A stretch of DNA of 60,350 nucleotides, from NCBI GenBank assembly GCA_903642225.1, contig CAHJWI010000025.1, forward strand, positions 1-60,350. Direction: 5' to 3'. The position numbers were made by a program, and so were the translations under genes. A model generated the notes under the pieces. That model was not told the DNA's origin. It did not search any database and saw only the letters and a list, made by a program, of their open reading frames with translations. This document shows positions 44,164-52,831 of the stretch, in pieces. This stretch comes from Acidobacteriaceae bacterium. Its GTDB lineage: Bacteria; Acidobacteriota; Terriglobia; Terriglobales; Acidobacteriaceae. Numbering within the stretch: the stretch's first letter is position 1; each line of letters begins with the position of its first letter.

Positions 44164-45354
44164 TCAGGCGGCTTCGTCGTGCTCGTTTGAAAGCGACTGG
44201 GGTTGAGCACCGGCGTTGGAAGCACCGGATTCCGGCAGCAGGTTAGGGCGTTCAACAAGTTCGCCTTCGATAGTTCCCGGGGCAAAGAGGAGACCGACGC
44301 CGGCAACGGCGAGATTGTCTCGAGTGCTGCCTTTCACCTCGTACATCATGCTGTCGGCGGACTTGATGATGCTGTCGATGGAGTTGCCGTCCTGAGGGTA
44401 GCTGGCGAGGCCGAGCGATCCCCTAACCTGGATATCGAGACCTGCGTCCTGAAGGAAGCGGGCAGAGCGCATGGCGCGGAAGAGCTGCTTGGCGAGCGCG
44501 GTGCCTGCGTCCTTATCGTGATTGGGCAGCAGGATCACGAACTCGTCGCCACCATAGCGAAACGATGGATTGAGCTCGCCGGCGATGCTTTTGACGAGGG
44601 CGCCGACCTCCGCTAGCAGGCGACTGCCGACGAGATGACCATGTGCGTCGTTGATGCGTTTGAAGTGGTCCATGTCCATGAACAGAAGGGAGAAGGGCTG
44701 GTCAGCGACGGTTTGCAGCTGCTCGTCGAGACGGGTGTACAGGTGACGCGCGTTGAACAGGCCGGTGCAGTCGTCTGTAATGGAGAGTTCGTGAATTCGC
44801 TTCATGTCTGCGGCGTTGCGAACGGCGATGGCAGAGAAGTCGCACAGCACGCGCAGGAACTGGATGGAAGTGTCAGACAAAAGGTCGATCTTCGAGTTGA
44901 GCAGCTGAATGACGCCGACGACACCCTGGGCGGAGCGCACGGGGACGCAGGCGATGGAGCGCACGCTAAGGCCGGGGTGGCGACGCTCGAACTCGATCCA
45001 TTTGGGCTCAACGGTGGTGTCCGGCACGACCATGGGGTTGCCGGTGAGCGCGACCCAGCCGGCGATGCCGTCGCCCATCGGTATCCGCAGGCCGTTGAGG
45101 GTTTTGCTGTCTTCGCCGACGGCAATGACGTAGTAGAGGTCGTTCTTTTCTTTGTCGACGAGCATCATGGACCAGCGCTCGTTGCCGAAGAACTGGGCCA
45201 TTTTTTCCATGATGTTGGTGAGGACTACCTCAAGCTGGAGGGTAGAGGTGAGAGCGCGCGCGACATCAACGAAGAGCCGGGTGTAGTCCTGCTGCAGCGC
45301 ATGGGTGAGTGCAAGCTCCCTCTCACGCTCCCGTCGTGTCCTTCGTCCAATCAT
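44164..45354 (-). CDS. GAF-GGDEF diguanylate cyclase
   Basis: A 396-residue cytoplasmic signalling protein: an N-terminal charged helix (RRTRRERERELALTHALQQ), a GAF domain (residues about 30-185, with GIAGWVALTGNPMVVPDT and RSIACVPVRSAQGVVGVIQLLN), a short linker and a GGDEF domain with intact active site YGGDEFVILL. It should make cyclic di-GMP when the GAF domain is occupied. No RxxD inhibitory site is seen five residues upstream, so product feedback is probably absent. A flexible acidic tail of about 40 residues follows. ATG 45354 is used. Confidence 0.92.
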   Translation of the reverse strand: MIGRRTRRERERELALTHALQQDYTRLFVDVARALTSTLQLEVVLTNIMEKMAQFFGNERWSMMLVDKEKNDLYYVIAVGEDSKTLNGLRIPMGDGIAGWVALTGNPMVVPDTTVEPKWIEFERRHPGLSVRSIACVPVRSAQGVVGVIQLLNSKIDLLSDTSIQFLRVLCDFSAIAVRNAADMKRIHELSITDDCTGLFNARHLYTRLDEQLQTVADQPFSLLFMDMDHFKRINDAHGHLVGSRLLAEVGALVKSIAGELNPSFRYGGDEFVILLPNHDKDAGTALAKQLFRAMRSARFLQDAGLDIQVRGSLGLASYPQDGNSIDSIIKSADSMMYEVKGSTRDNLAVAGVGLLFAPGTIEGELVERPNLLPESGASNAGAQPQSLSNEHDEAA

Positions 45355-45520
45355 CGGTTTCCGCCGACGGGCCCTGCTCTGGAGTTGCGGCCCCGTTGGA
45401 TCTACACATCGCGCCCGGAACTGAACCGCGCGCGTATGTGACTGTAACGTACAACGGGCGGAGAAAGTTCCATGTCCCAAAAAAGGATAAATTTGCTATG
45501 TCGGTGATGTGAAAGACAGG

Positions 45521-46621
45521 TTAACCGCCGATGTGCACCATATTGCGTGATGGCTTGAGAAAGCCTGGCTCGCCGATGTGATGGCGGAGTTCTTTTTGCT
45601 GAACCACCTGGCGGATATAGGCGAGCAGAGTGGACTCGGACATGCCCTTCAACATGCGGCCGTAGAGGTCGTGATCAGTCTGAGAGAAGAGGCAGGTGCG
45701 GAGTTTGCCATCGCTGGTAAGCCGGATACGGGAGCAGTGGCCGCAGAAGGGGCGGGAGACTGGCGCGATAATGCCGATCTCGCCTATACCGTCACTGAAC
45801 CCATAGCGCCGTGCTGTCTCACTGACATGGTTTGGAGGCAGAAGGCGAAGGGATGCGACACGTTGGAGCCGCTCCACGATCTCTGCCTCGCGCACCACGA
45901 TGTCCGGCGCCCAGATGCGATCTTCGTCCAGCGGCATGAACTCGATAAAACGGAGTACGACATTTTCGCGCCGTGCAAACTCGCCGAAGAGCTCGATCTG
46001 GTTGTCGTTCCAACCACGCAAGAGAACGCAGTTGACCTTGACGGGCGCAAGTCCGACGTCCTGGGCGGCATGAATGCCGTCGAGCACGCGCTGGAAAGAA
46101 CCTGGGACACGGGTGATGCGCGCAAAACTTTCAGGGTCGACAGCATCCATGCTGACAGTGACGCGGTGAAGGCCTGCCTCTTTGAGCGAACGTGCCATGC
46201 TGGCCAACAGGTGTCCGTTGGTGGTGAGCGCGATCTCCACAGGAGGGCCGGACTCGGTATGGTTGCCGGCGGCGTCGAAGGCGACGCGCATCCCGTGCAC
46301 GTGGCGGACGAGATCTGTAAGTCCGCGTCGAAGGAGGGGTTCGCCACCGGTGAGTCTGACCTTTTCTACCCCCTGTTGCACGAGCAAACCGATCATGCGT
46401 GCGTAGTCTGCAATGGGCAGTTCGGTGGTTTGCACGCCGTCTTCGCCGGACCGGCAGTAAATGCAGCGGTAGTTACAACGGTCGGTGACAGAGACTCGAA
46501 GATCGGTAATAGCGCGACCGTAGCGGTCGGTCAGACGAGACGGCGGTGCTGCCTGCACGGAAACAGCTGGGCAGAGACCATCGATTCTGTCCAGAACTGC
46601 AGCGGGTGCGAGGGTGACCAA
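45521..46621 (-). CDS. moaA: GTP 3',8-cyclase MoaA
   Basis: A 366-residue radical SAM enzyme starting molybdenum cofactor biosynthesis. First Fe-S site CNYRCIYC (Cys49, 53, 56), LTGGEPLLR for SAM, and the second cluster CGHCSRIRLTSDGKLRTC near the end; it finishes with the conserved Gly-Gly that completes the active site. The start is TTG 46621 with AAAGGA eight bases ahead; no ATG is available. No other moa gene is in the window, so it is unlinked. Fe-S maturation could depend on ErpA (34593). Confidence 0.95.
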   Translation of the reverse strand: MVTLAPAAVLDRIDGLCPAVSVQAAPPSRLTDRYGRAITDLRVSVTDRCNYRCIYCRSGEDGVQTTELPIADYARMIGLLVQQGVEKVRLTGGEPLLRRGLTDLVRHVHGMRVAFDAAGNHTESGPPVEIALTTNGHLLASMARSLKEAGLHRVTVSMDAVDPESFARITRVPGSFQRVLDGIHAAQDVGLAPVKVNCVLLRGWNDNQIELFGEFARRENVVLRFIEFMPLDEDRIWAPDIVVREAEIVERLQRVASLRLLPPNHVSETARRYGFSDGIGEIGIIAPVSRPFCGHCSRIRLTSDGKLRTCLFSQTDHDLYGRMLKGMSESTLLAYIRQVVQQKELRHHIGEPGFLKPSRNMVHIGG

Positions 46622-46832
46622 TACTTTGTCCTTTACAGCCCCAAAAGGCTATTAGGGATTGGATGCTGTGACCTGGGGTTCGGAACGCACTATGTCCGCA
46701 GGAGCAGGTATTCGGAAATGCCGTGTCCGATGACGTGCCGTTCTGGGACTTGACTGGTCGCAAGAGCAGGAGTGAGGACGGGTCGATGATCCGGCCTAGA
46801 ACGACTTTCCAAGCAGACAGTCCAGCCGTGCC

Positions 46833-47117
46833 CTAGTAGCTCATGAACTCGTGCTTGCCGCCGCGAATGGCCAGGCCGTAGAGCAGGCAAATCACCGACA
46901 AACCTCCTGTAATGCATGCCCAGAAGAAGATGGGGCGGTGCAGGCCGGGGGAGTAGGTGAGGTCTTGGCCGACCCAGAGGGAGAGGATGCCGGTAACGAT
47001 AAGGGCCTGAACGCCGATGACGATGCTGAGCTGGCCACGCCGGCGGCGTGCGTCTACAAGTTCAACCTGGTGAGGGGTGAGATCCCGTTCGTCCGCCGGT
47101 ATTAAAAGATTTGCCAT
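46833..47117 (-). CDS. Small membrane protein with two helices
   Basis: A 94-residue protein beginning MANLLIPADERDL, a short basic stretch (VDARRRRGQL) and two membrane helices (LSIVIGVQALIVTGILSLWVG; IFFWACITGGLSVICLLYGLAI). ATG 47117 is preceded by GGGACAGG. The function is unknown. The 211 bases between it and moaA contain no gene I can support. Confidence 0.65.
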   Translation of the reverse strand: MANLLIPADERDLTPHQVELVDARRRRGQLSIVIGVQALIVTGILSLWVGQDLTYSPGLHRPIFFWACITGGLSVICLLYGLAIRGGKHEFMSY

Positions 47118-47205
47118 CGCCTGTCCCGCCCCAGTCTTTGTGTCCAACTGCCCTACCGGTAGTACACCACAGCCGGGCTGTTAGAGACAGAGCCGCGGCT
47201 GCAAA

Positions 47206-47499
47206 TCACTGGACGAGTGGCCGTTCATCGAGAAAGGCCATGGTTTTAAGACCGGCTATCTCAAAGTGCTTGCGGCAGCGAATGTTGGTGCAGGTGGCCA
47301 TATCGTCCCGAAGAACCATGTAGCTTTGTGCCTTGGCGAAACGTGCTCGGTCGCGGTCATCCGCGCGGCCGTTGAGCTGCCTTTTTTTGCGGCGGACGAG
47401 CCAGGTAAGAGAGTAGTCGCCGGCTTTGCCGCACTTGGTACAGTTGAGCGTGTGCACGCGCTGTTCGGTCTTTTCGTCGAAAAACTCGCGTTCTTCCAT
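47206..47499 (-). CDS. Small zinc-ribbon-like protein
   Basis: A 97-residue protein with a CxxC pair near residue 20 (LNCTKCGKAGDYSL) and a second pair CTNIRC near residue 70, spaced as in a zinc ribbon, within otherwise charged sequence (REFFDEKTEQRVHT, RADDRDRARFAKAQ). ATG 47499 has CGGAG six bases upstream. Probably nucleic-acid or protein binding; no family recognised. The long frame upstream is antisense to the next two genes and spurious. Confidence 0.7.
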   Translation of the reverse strand: MEEREFFDEKTEQRVHTLNCTKCGKAGDYSLTWLVRRKKRQLNGRADDRDRARFAKAQSYMVLRDDMATCTNIRCRKHFEIAGLKTMAFLDERPLVQ

Positions 47500-47593
47500 C
47501 TGTGACTCCGTGATCGATTTTAGCGCCGCGCATCGACTGTTTGCACACGGGCGGTATGGAGCACGTGCGATTCTTGCAGACGGGGAAATTACC

Positions 47594-47794
47594 ATGGCAA
47601 AGAAGAGGCGTCCGGAGATTTTTTCGGTGACAAAAGCGGTGAAAAGTAATGCACGCGATCGCGTGGGGATGCCGCCGCCCGGGCATGCGCTGCCGGACGA
47701 AAAGTCCAAACTGGCCCACCGCGCGTCGAAGCACAAGGTGACGCTGAGCCGTTTGCTGCAAGCGACCGAGCGGGATCCGAAGGAGGGTGTCTGA
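47594..47794 (+). CDS. Small basic conserved-looking hypothetical protein
   Basis: A 66-residue basic protein starting MAKKRRPEIFSVTKAVKSNARDRVG, with GGGGA eight bases before ATG 47594. Rich in Lys and Arg (HRASKHKVTLSRLL), so it may bind nucleic acid or ribosomes. Its stop overlaps the next start in a TGATG arrangement, so the two are translated together. Function unknown. Confidence 0.7.
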   Translation: MAKKRRPEIFSVTKAVKSNARDRVGMPPPGHALPDEKSKLAHRASKHKVTLSRLLQATERDPKEGV

Positions 47795-48516
47795 TGACGA
47801 TGTTTGATCGTTTCGCTGCAGTTGCCGTGTGTGCGTCTGCCGTTGGCGTAGAGGCGCAGACCATCCAGATCAACAAGGAGAACCGGACGCTGGCGGTGAC
47901 GGCGACGGACACAGCGAGTGCCATGGCTGACGTTGCGGTGGTCCACGTGGGATTTCAGGCGTTTGGCGCGGATGAACAGGGTGCGTATGCGGCGGGTTCG
48001 GCGCGGTCAAACGCGATTGTGGACGCGCTGCGCAGGGCCGGCGTGGAGAAGGACGAAATCGAGAGCGAGAACCAGCAGCTGAGCCCGCTGGGCGAGTATG
48101 AGTTGCGGAACCAGCCACCGGCGCTAAAGGGGATGCGGTTCCAGCTGGTGCAGAGCTGGACGGTGCGGACTCGGCCGGACGATGCTGCGAAGACGCTGGA
48201 TGTAGCGGTGAAGGCTGGGGCAAATCAGAGCGGGAGCATCGACTGGCAGATGCGGGACGCTTCCCTGCTGGAGTCGCAGGCGGCGAGCAAGGCACTGGCG
48301 CATGCGCAGAGCATTGCGGCGGCGATGGCGGAGGGGTTGCACACGCATGTCGGGGCGCTGCTGTATGCGAGTAATCAGGCGCAGGAGCAGCGGCCGATGC
48401 CGATCGTGATGGCAAGGGCGATGAGTGCGGCACCAGCACCGGCACCGCCGCTGGCGATCAGCCCGCGGAAGGTGGAGCGGAGTGCGACGGTGTATGCGGT
48501 GTTTGGACTGGAGTAG
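47794..48516 (+). CDS. SIMPL domain (DUF541) exported protein
   Basis: A 240-residue protein with a short signal (FAAVAVCASAVGVEAQ) and the SIMPL/DUF541 pattern: RTLAVTATDTASAMADVAVVHVGF, ARSNAIVDALRRAGVEKDEIESENQQLSP and GMRFQLVQSWTVRTRPDDAAKTLDVAVKAGANQSGSIDW, then a helix with ASKALAHAQSIAAAMAEGL. SIMPL proteins (BP26-like) form oligomeric channels or rings in the periplasm; function is poorly known. It is translationally coupled to the small basic protein. It is convergent with vapC, three bases apart. Confidence 0.85.
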   Translation: MTMFDRFAAVAVCASAVGVEAQTIQINKENRTLAVTATDTASAMADVAVVHVGFQAFGADEQGAYAAGSARSNAIVDALRRAGVEKDEIESENQQLSPLGEYELRNQPPALKGMRFQLVQSWTVRTRPDDAAKTLDVAVKAGANQSGSIDWQMRDASLLESQAASKALAHAQSIAAAMAEGLHTHVGALLYASNQAQEQRPMPIVMARAMSAAPAPAPPLAISPRKVERSATVYAVFGLE

Positions 48517-48519
48517 CCG

Positions 48520-48906
48520 CTACCAGACGCGGCGGACGCCGAAGGTATCCATGGCGGGATCTGCACTGCACAAGCTGTAGTCGTCCTGCAAAGCGGTCGC
48601 TGCGAGCAAGCGGTCGAATGGGTCGCGATGTTGCGTTGGTAGACGTCCGGCACGAAGGGCGTGACCGGGCAGTATCGGCAGGAGCGTATAGCCACCTTGC
48701 AGCACGATTTCATCCAGCTCATCGAGGATGGATGCTACATCGGGCCATTTTCCAAGGCTGACTTTGAGGCTCATCTCGTACAGGGAGGCCGCCGACACAA
48801 AACGTTCTGTGCGGGGTTCGCCGATAAGGGTACGAGCGCGAGGCCCAAGAAGTGAGGGCGCCAGCACAGCCCAGACGAATGCATGGGTATCGAGCAGTAC
48901 ACTCAC
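48520..48906 (-). CDS. vapC: VapC-like PIN domain ribonuclease toxin
   Basis: A 128-residue PIN-domain protein. The acidic catalytic residues appear as LLDTHAFVWA (Asp6), FVSAASLYEMSLKV (Glu) and HRDPFDRLLAATA (two Asp). PIN toxins cut RNA, often tRNA or rRNA. It starts with GTG 48906 overlapping the antitoxin stop (GTGA), so toxin translation follows antitoxin translation, the normal order. All catalytic acids are present, so it should be active. Confidence 0.92.
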   Translation of the reverse strand: MSVLLDTHAFVWAVLAPSLLGPRARTLIGEPRTERFVSAASLYEMSLKVSLGKWPDVASILDELDEIVLQGGYTLLPILPGHALRAGRLPTQHRDPFDRLLAATALQDDYSLCSADPAMDTFGVRRVW

Positions 48907-49148
48907 TCGCCGTCACCCCACCACAGACGCAGTTCTTCTTCGGACATCGGGTCCATGAAGCCTTCGGACATTTTGTAGTTCGGATCCAGACGTAAGCCGA
49001 GGGGCTTCACCGTGCGCGGTTCAATGGGCTGAATACGTGCGACCGGCTGCTTGTCGCGGCCGGAGGTGATGATGATCTCTTCACCGGCCTGGGCCTTGCG
49101 AACCAGTTCGGAAAGCTTTGTTTTGGCTTCGAAGATTGTGACGTTCAT
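48903..49148 (-). CDS. Phd/YefM family antitoxin
   Basis: An 81-residue Phd/YefM-type antitoxin. The N-terminal dimerisation/DNA-binding fold reads MNVTIFEAKTKLSELVRKAQAGEEIIITSGRDKQPVARI, the canonical pattern; the acidic C-terminal tail (KMSEGFMDPMSEEELRLWWGD) should wrap the toxin. ATG 49148 is preferred over the in-frame start at 49160, which lacks room for a ribosome binding site. It probably represses its own operon from the palindrome at 49164-49179. Confidence 0.92.
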   Translation of the reverse strand: MNVTIFEAKTKLSELVRKAQAGEEIIITSGRDKQPVARIQPIEPRTVKPLGLRLDPNYKMSEGFMDPMSEEELRLWWGDGE

Positions 49149-49163
49149 GGCGGCACCCATCCT

Positions 49164-49197
49164 GCTAAGCTAGCCTAGCACTTTTGGTGCGATGCAC
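49164..49197 (-). promoter_or_regulatory. Likely toxin-antitoxin operator
   Basis: Two inverted repeats lie directly upstream of the antitoxin. The 16-base GCTAAGCTAGCCTAGC at 49164-49179 is a palindrome at 14 of 16 positions, and GTGC-GAT-GCAC is at 49187-49197. Antitoxins of this family bind such palindromes. The region is shared with the divergent protease gene at 49211, so both may be affected. Confidence 0.5.
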
Positions 49198-49210
49198 TTT
49201 GTGAGAGGGT

Positions 49211-49903
49211 ATGAGCCAGAGCGTTGTTCTGATCCTGTTTGAGTTTGTGGCGCTGGTGTTCGCCTTTACGATCCATGAGTCAGCGCATGCGTGGATGGCG
49301 TCGCGGTGCGGCGACCAGACGGCGCGGATGCTGGGGCGGATTTCGCTGAACCCGGCGAAGCACCTGGATCCGCTGGGGAGCGTGGTGCTGCCGCTGATTG
49401 CGGCGTTCAGCCATTTGCCTTTGATTGGATGGGCAAAACCGACGCCAGTGACGACACGAAACCTGCGGAACTACAGGCGTGACGACATTCTGGTGACGTT
49501 GGCTGGGCCGGCGAGCAACCTGCTGACGGCGGCGGTATGCCTGGTGCTGCTGGTGATGGTGCGGCATGCGCTACCGGGTGGTGAGGGTGCGGTGGAGGCA
49601 GCCGTAAACCTGGCACTGGGGCTGGACACGGCGAATCCGGGTGGTGTGGTGTTTCCCGTTATTCTTCTGCTGTTCTGCGGCATCCTGGTGAATCTTTCGC
49701 TGGCGGTGTTCAACGTGATCCCGATTCCGCCGCTGGATGGATCGCGGGTGTTGCGGCACTTTTTGCCATTTGGGTGGCGCGAGCGGTATGACCAGATTGG
49801 GCGCTTCTCGTTGCTGCTGCTGATCCTGGTGGGGGGCAGGCTGATGGGTTTTCTGTTTACGCCGGTGCTCCTGTTCTTCCTGCGGCTCTTGTTCCGGCTG
49901 TAG
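49211..49903 (+). CDS. Site-2 protease family (M50) membrane metalloprotease
   Basis: A 230-residue small S2P-like membrane protease. Zinc ligands are HESAH in helix 1 (FAFTIHESAHAWMA) and the Asp in NVIPIPPLDGSRV. About six membrane segments; no PDZ or CBS domain, as in the short bacterial M50B group. Such proteases cut transmembrane substrates, often anti-sigma factors. ATG 49211 with GAGAGGG upstream. It ends 21 bases before trpS and probably shares its transcript. An intramembrane target is not identifiable here. Confidence 0.92.
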   Translation: MSQSVVLILFEFVALVFAFTIHESAHAWMASRCGDQTARMLGRISLNPAKHLDPLGSVVLPLIAAFSHLPLIGWAKPTPVTTRNLRNYRRDDILVTLAGPASNLLTAAVCLVLLVMVRHALPGGEGAVEAAVNLALGLDTANPGGVVFPVILLLFCGILVNLSLAVFNVIPIPPLDGSRVLRHFLPFGWRERYDQIGRFSLLLLILVGGRLMGFLFTPVLLFFLRLLFRL

Positions 49904-49924
49904 TTCGGCTATGCTCGAAGTCGC

Positions 49925-51004
49925 ATGACTGATGAACGAAGCAAGCGCCGCATCCTGAGCGGGATGAGGCCAACGGGGCGCCTTCACCTGGGCAACTATA
50001 TGGGCGCGCTGTACAACTGGGTGCGCCTGCAGCACGAGTACGAGTGCTACTTTTTTATCGCGGACATCCACGCGCTGACGACGGACTACGCGGCACCGGG
50101 CGACCTGAAGCAGAAGAGCCTTGAGGTGATGCTGGACTTTCTGGGTGCAGGGCTGGACCCGGAGCTGTGCGTGCTGTTCAAACAGAGCGATGTGCCGGCG
50201 CACAGTGAGCTGAATACGCTGTTTGGGATGATTACGCCGATCAGCTGGCTGGAGCGGGTGCCGACGTACAAGGACCAGCAGGAGCAATTGCGGGAGAAGG
50301 ACCTGGCGACGTTCGGGTTTCTGGGATACCCGCTACTGCAGGCGGCTGACATTCTGCTGTACAAGCCGGACTTTGTGCCGGTGGGGGCGGATCAGGTGTC
50401 GCACATTGAACTGACGCGCGAGGTGGCGCGGCGGTTTAACCAGCTGTATGAGAGCGCGGTGACGCCGGAGGTTGCGGCGGCGAAGAGCGACAAGGAATTG
50501 ATGAAGGCAGAGATCAGCGAGGATGTGCTGGAGTATCAGCTGCTGCCGGAGCCGAAGGCGCTGCTGACGCCGAGCCCGAAGCTGTCCGGGCTGGACGGCC
50601 GCAAGATGAGCAAGAGTTACGGCAACACCATTGGGCTGACGGAAGCGCCAGAGGATGTTCGTAAGAAGCTGAAGACGATGGTAACGGACCCGGCGCGGGT
50701 GCGGCGGACGGACCCGGGAGACCCGGATGTATGTCCGGTGGGGGATTTGCACAAGGTGTTCAGCACGCCGGAGACACTGGCGAAGGTGTATGACGGTTGC
50801 CGGACCGCGACTATCGGGTGCATTGAGTGTAAAGGCTGGTGTGCGGATTCGATCCTGCGTGAGGTTGAGCCGATTACGGCGCGGCGAGCGGGATTTGCGG
50901 CACAGCCGGATGTGGTGCGGGAGATTCTTGCGGCAGGTGCGGCAAAGGCAAATGCGTTTGCGAATGCGACGATGCGGGACGTAAAGAACGCAATCGGGTT
51001 GTAG
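49925..51004 (+). CDS. trpS: Tryptophanyl-tRNA synthetase
   Basis: A 359-residue class I synthetase. The HIGH motif appears as HLGN (residues 21-24) in RPTGRLHLGNYMGAL and the second as GRKMSKSYGNTI near residue 225. TrpRS-specific GMITPISWLERVPTYKDQ and LLYKPDFVPVGADQVSH are present. It charges tRNA-Trp. A C-terminal Cys pair (CIECKGWCADS) and the ending FANATMRDVKNAIGL match this branch. ATG 49925 is used. Cytoplasmic, essential. Confidence 0.97.
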   Translation: MTDERSKRRILSGMRPTGRLHLGNYMGALYNWVRLQHEYECYFFIADIHALTTDYAAPGDLKQKSLEVMLDFLGAGLDPELCVLFKQSDVPAHSELNTLFGMITPISWLERVPTYKDQQEQLREKDLATFGFLGYPLLQAADILLYKPDFVPVGADQVSHIELTREVARRFNQLYESAVTPEVAAAKSDKELMKAEISEDVLEYQLLPEPKALLTPSPKLSGLDGRKMSKSYGNTIGLTEAPEDVRKKLKTMVTDPARVRRTDPGDPDVCPVGDLHKVFSTPETLAKVYDGCRTATIGCIECKGWCADSILREVEPITARRAGFAAQPDVVREILAAGAAKANAFANATMRDVKNAIGL

Positions 51005-51075
51005 GCCGGGTCGGTGTTCGGTCAGGCTCCGTGGTTGGTAAGAGCGAGGACGCATCCCATTGTGCGGAGAGATCT

Positions 51076-51282
51076 ATGCCTGATGCGATGAAGCCTGTAC
51101 CGAACGACACCGTGGTTCCACCGGCGATGGACGCCGATCGTCGCCACGATACCAACCTGGCACCGCAGGGGCCGATGCACCCGGATGCGCCGGCGGAGAG
51201 CAACTTTACGCCGGAGGGTGACGGAGAGCCTGCGCCGAACATTCCACCTTCGGCTACGGACCCGTACGCGGATGAGGTTTAA
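51076..51282 (+). CDS. Small Pro/Asp-rich hypothetical protein
   Basis: A 68-residue, probably disordered, acidic and Pro-rich protein (PDAMKPVPNDTVVPPAMDAD; ESNFTPEGDGEPAPNIPP). GGAGAG lies just before ATG 51076. No hydrophobic segment. Its last four bases overlap the end of the convergent membrane-protein gene. Family not recognised; existence is supported only by the ribosome binding site and coding look. Confidence 0.55.
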   Translation: MPDAMKPVPNDTVVPPAMDADRRHDTNLAPQGPMHPDAPAESNFTPEGDGEPAPNIPPSATDPYADEV

Positions 51283-51599
51283 GCCGCACCTTGTCCTGTG
51301 TTTTCTGCCTCCTTCGGGTGTAGGTGTGGAAGGGGAATGTCGTGTCTCCGCGCGGGCTTAACGAATGCCATGAGAAGGAAGCACAGCCAGATGTAAAGGA
51401 ATACCGGCCCATACAGTGAGAGGGACGTCCGGCAGACGTCAGCGAGTGGAACGTGTAGGTTGGTCATGTTCAAGACGCCAGTTACGATCGGTATGGGGAA
51501 AGTTACTGCCAGAACGGACGAGACCGCGCTGTCGACAGCGATGCGGACAGGGGTTGACTCCTGCCACCTTTGTGCACGAAACGGGCGCATACGATCCAT
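51279..51599 (-). CDS. Small membrane protein, 106 residues
   Basis: A 106-residue protein starting MDRMRPFRAQRWQE with GGAG eight bases ahead of ATG 51599. One helix (SAVSSVLAVTFPIPIVTGVLNM) and a second (LYGPVFLYIWLCFLLMAFV) with a cytoplasmic His/Pro-rich tail (RRHDIPLPHLHPKEAEN). Function unknown. The 253 bases between it and scpA contain no supported gene. Confidence 0.65.
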   Translation of the reverse strand: MDRMRPFRAQRWQESTPVRIAVDSAVSSVLAVTFPIPIVTGVLNMTNLHVPLADVCRTSLSLYGPVFLYIWLCFLLMAFVKPARRHDIPLPHLHPKEAENTGQGAA

Positions 51600-51852
51600 A
51601 GGGGGCTCCGGTGCCAGCGCGCCAGGGAGATTATCGGGACGGCCGGCCAACTTGAGATAGGCACGGCGAGGGCCAGTCGTATCCGCTGAAAAGAGCCACT
51701 TCTTACTAAGTGTTGCGGTGTATGGTGTCCGGTCATGGCGCCCGTTGCTGCGAAACCGAACACTGCGCCGCGGTATTCATCCGGGACGGACGATTGGTCC
51801 AGCGATTCTATCCCCAGCTTTCCTCAGCCATGGTGCGCGATACTGGAGGGGA

Positions 51853-52803
51853 ATGGCCGCTAAAGTGGACGTGGTTGAGCAACAGGGGGTCGCCGAAACA
51901 GAGGGCGCAGACGCCGGGAGGCGCGGGGAAGCGGCTGAGACGCTCGTCCTTGAGCATCCGCCGCTGAATGTAGCAGTAAAGCCTGCGGCGGCGAAAAAGA
52001 CGAAAGATGAGCCCAGGGAAGAGGCGTCGCAGTCGCCCTTTTCGATTTCGGTGGGTGCGGTTTATGACGGGCCGATGGATTTGTTGCTGGACCTGATCCG
52101 GCGGCAGTCGATCGATATTTATGACATTCCGATGGCGCGGATTACGGAGCAGTTTCTGGCGTACTGCGAACACTTGAAGCAGGCGGATGTGGATTCGGCT
52201 GCGGATTTTATCTATACGGCGTCGCTGCTAATCCACATCAAGAGCAAGATGCTGCTGCCGCGGGAGGCCAGCCTGGTGGCGGCGGGTGAGATGGAAGACC
52301 CGCGGCGCGAGCTGGTGGAGCGGCTCTTAGAGCATGCGCGGTTCAAGGCGGCGGCACAGATGTTGCTGCAGAAGCAGCAGATTGAGGACGCGACCTGGTC
52401 GAACCCGGGGACGAAAGAGTTCAAGGAGGCGGCAAGCGGCGAGCGGGAGATTGCAGCCGACACGGGTGACCTGGCGCGGGTGTTTGCCGACATTCTGGAC
52501 CGGATACGCAAGCGGCCGGTGCTGAACGTAAACGAGGAGAGCGTGACGGTGGCGCAGATGCTGGAGTACTGCAAGCGCCGGTTGATGCTGGAGGACAAGC
52601 CTACGTCGCTGCGGCGGTTGCTGCAGAACACGCACTCGCAGGCAGCGCTGATCTGCATGTTTCTGGCGCTGCTGGAACTGGTGCGGCTGCAGGCGGTGAT
52701 GCTGCGGCAGGGGTCGGAGTTCGGAGACATCGTATTGAAGAAAACGGACGGCTTTGACGAGGTGCTGGCGCATCAGGAGCGGATGCGGGACGACTGGCGC
52801 TGA
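51853..52803 (+). CDS. scpA: Segregation and condensation protein A (ScpA)
   Basis: A 316-residue kleisin. It bridges SMC heads in chromosome condensation. N-terminal Ala/Glu-rich leader of about 60 residues, then the ScpA start YDGPMDLLLDLIRRQSIDIYDIPMARITEQFLAY, the middle DFIYTASLLIHIKSKMLLP and the C-terminal winged-helix part (FLALLELVRLQAVMLRQGSEFGDIVLKK). ATG 51853 has GGAGGGG directly upstream; the frame open from 51718 is not needed. The usual partner scpB does not follow; the next gene is a membrane protein. Confidence 0.94.
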   Translation: MAAKVDVVEQQGVAETEGADAGRRGEAAETLVLEHPPLNVAVKPAAAKKTKDEPREEASQSPFSISVGAVYDGPMDLLLDLIRRQSIDIYDIPMARITEQFLAYCEHLKQADVDSAADFIYTASLLIHIKSKMLLPREASLVAAGEMEDPRRELVERLLEHARFKAAAQMLLQKQQIEDATWSNPGTKEFKEAASGEREIAADTGDLARVFADILDRIRKRPVLNVNEESVTVAQMLEYCKRRLMLEDKPTSLRRLLQNTHSQAALICMFLALLELVRLQAVMLRQGSEFGDIVLKKTDGFDEVLAHQERMRDDWR

Positions 52804-52831
52804 GTCTGATTGTGCGCGATACACTGCAGCC

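Noticed and set aside
46622..46832. Molybdenum cofactor riboswitch upstream of moaA
   Set aside because: No conserved Moco-RNA core could be recognised in the spacer; a covariance search would be needed to decide.
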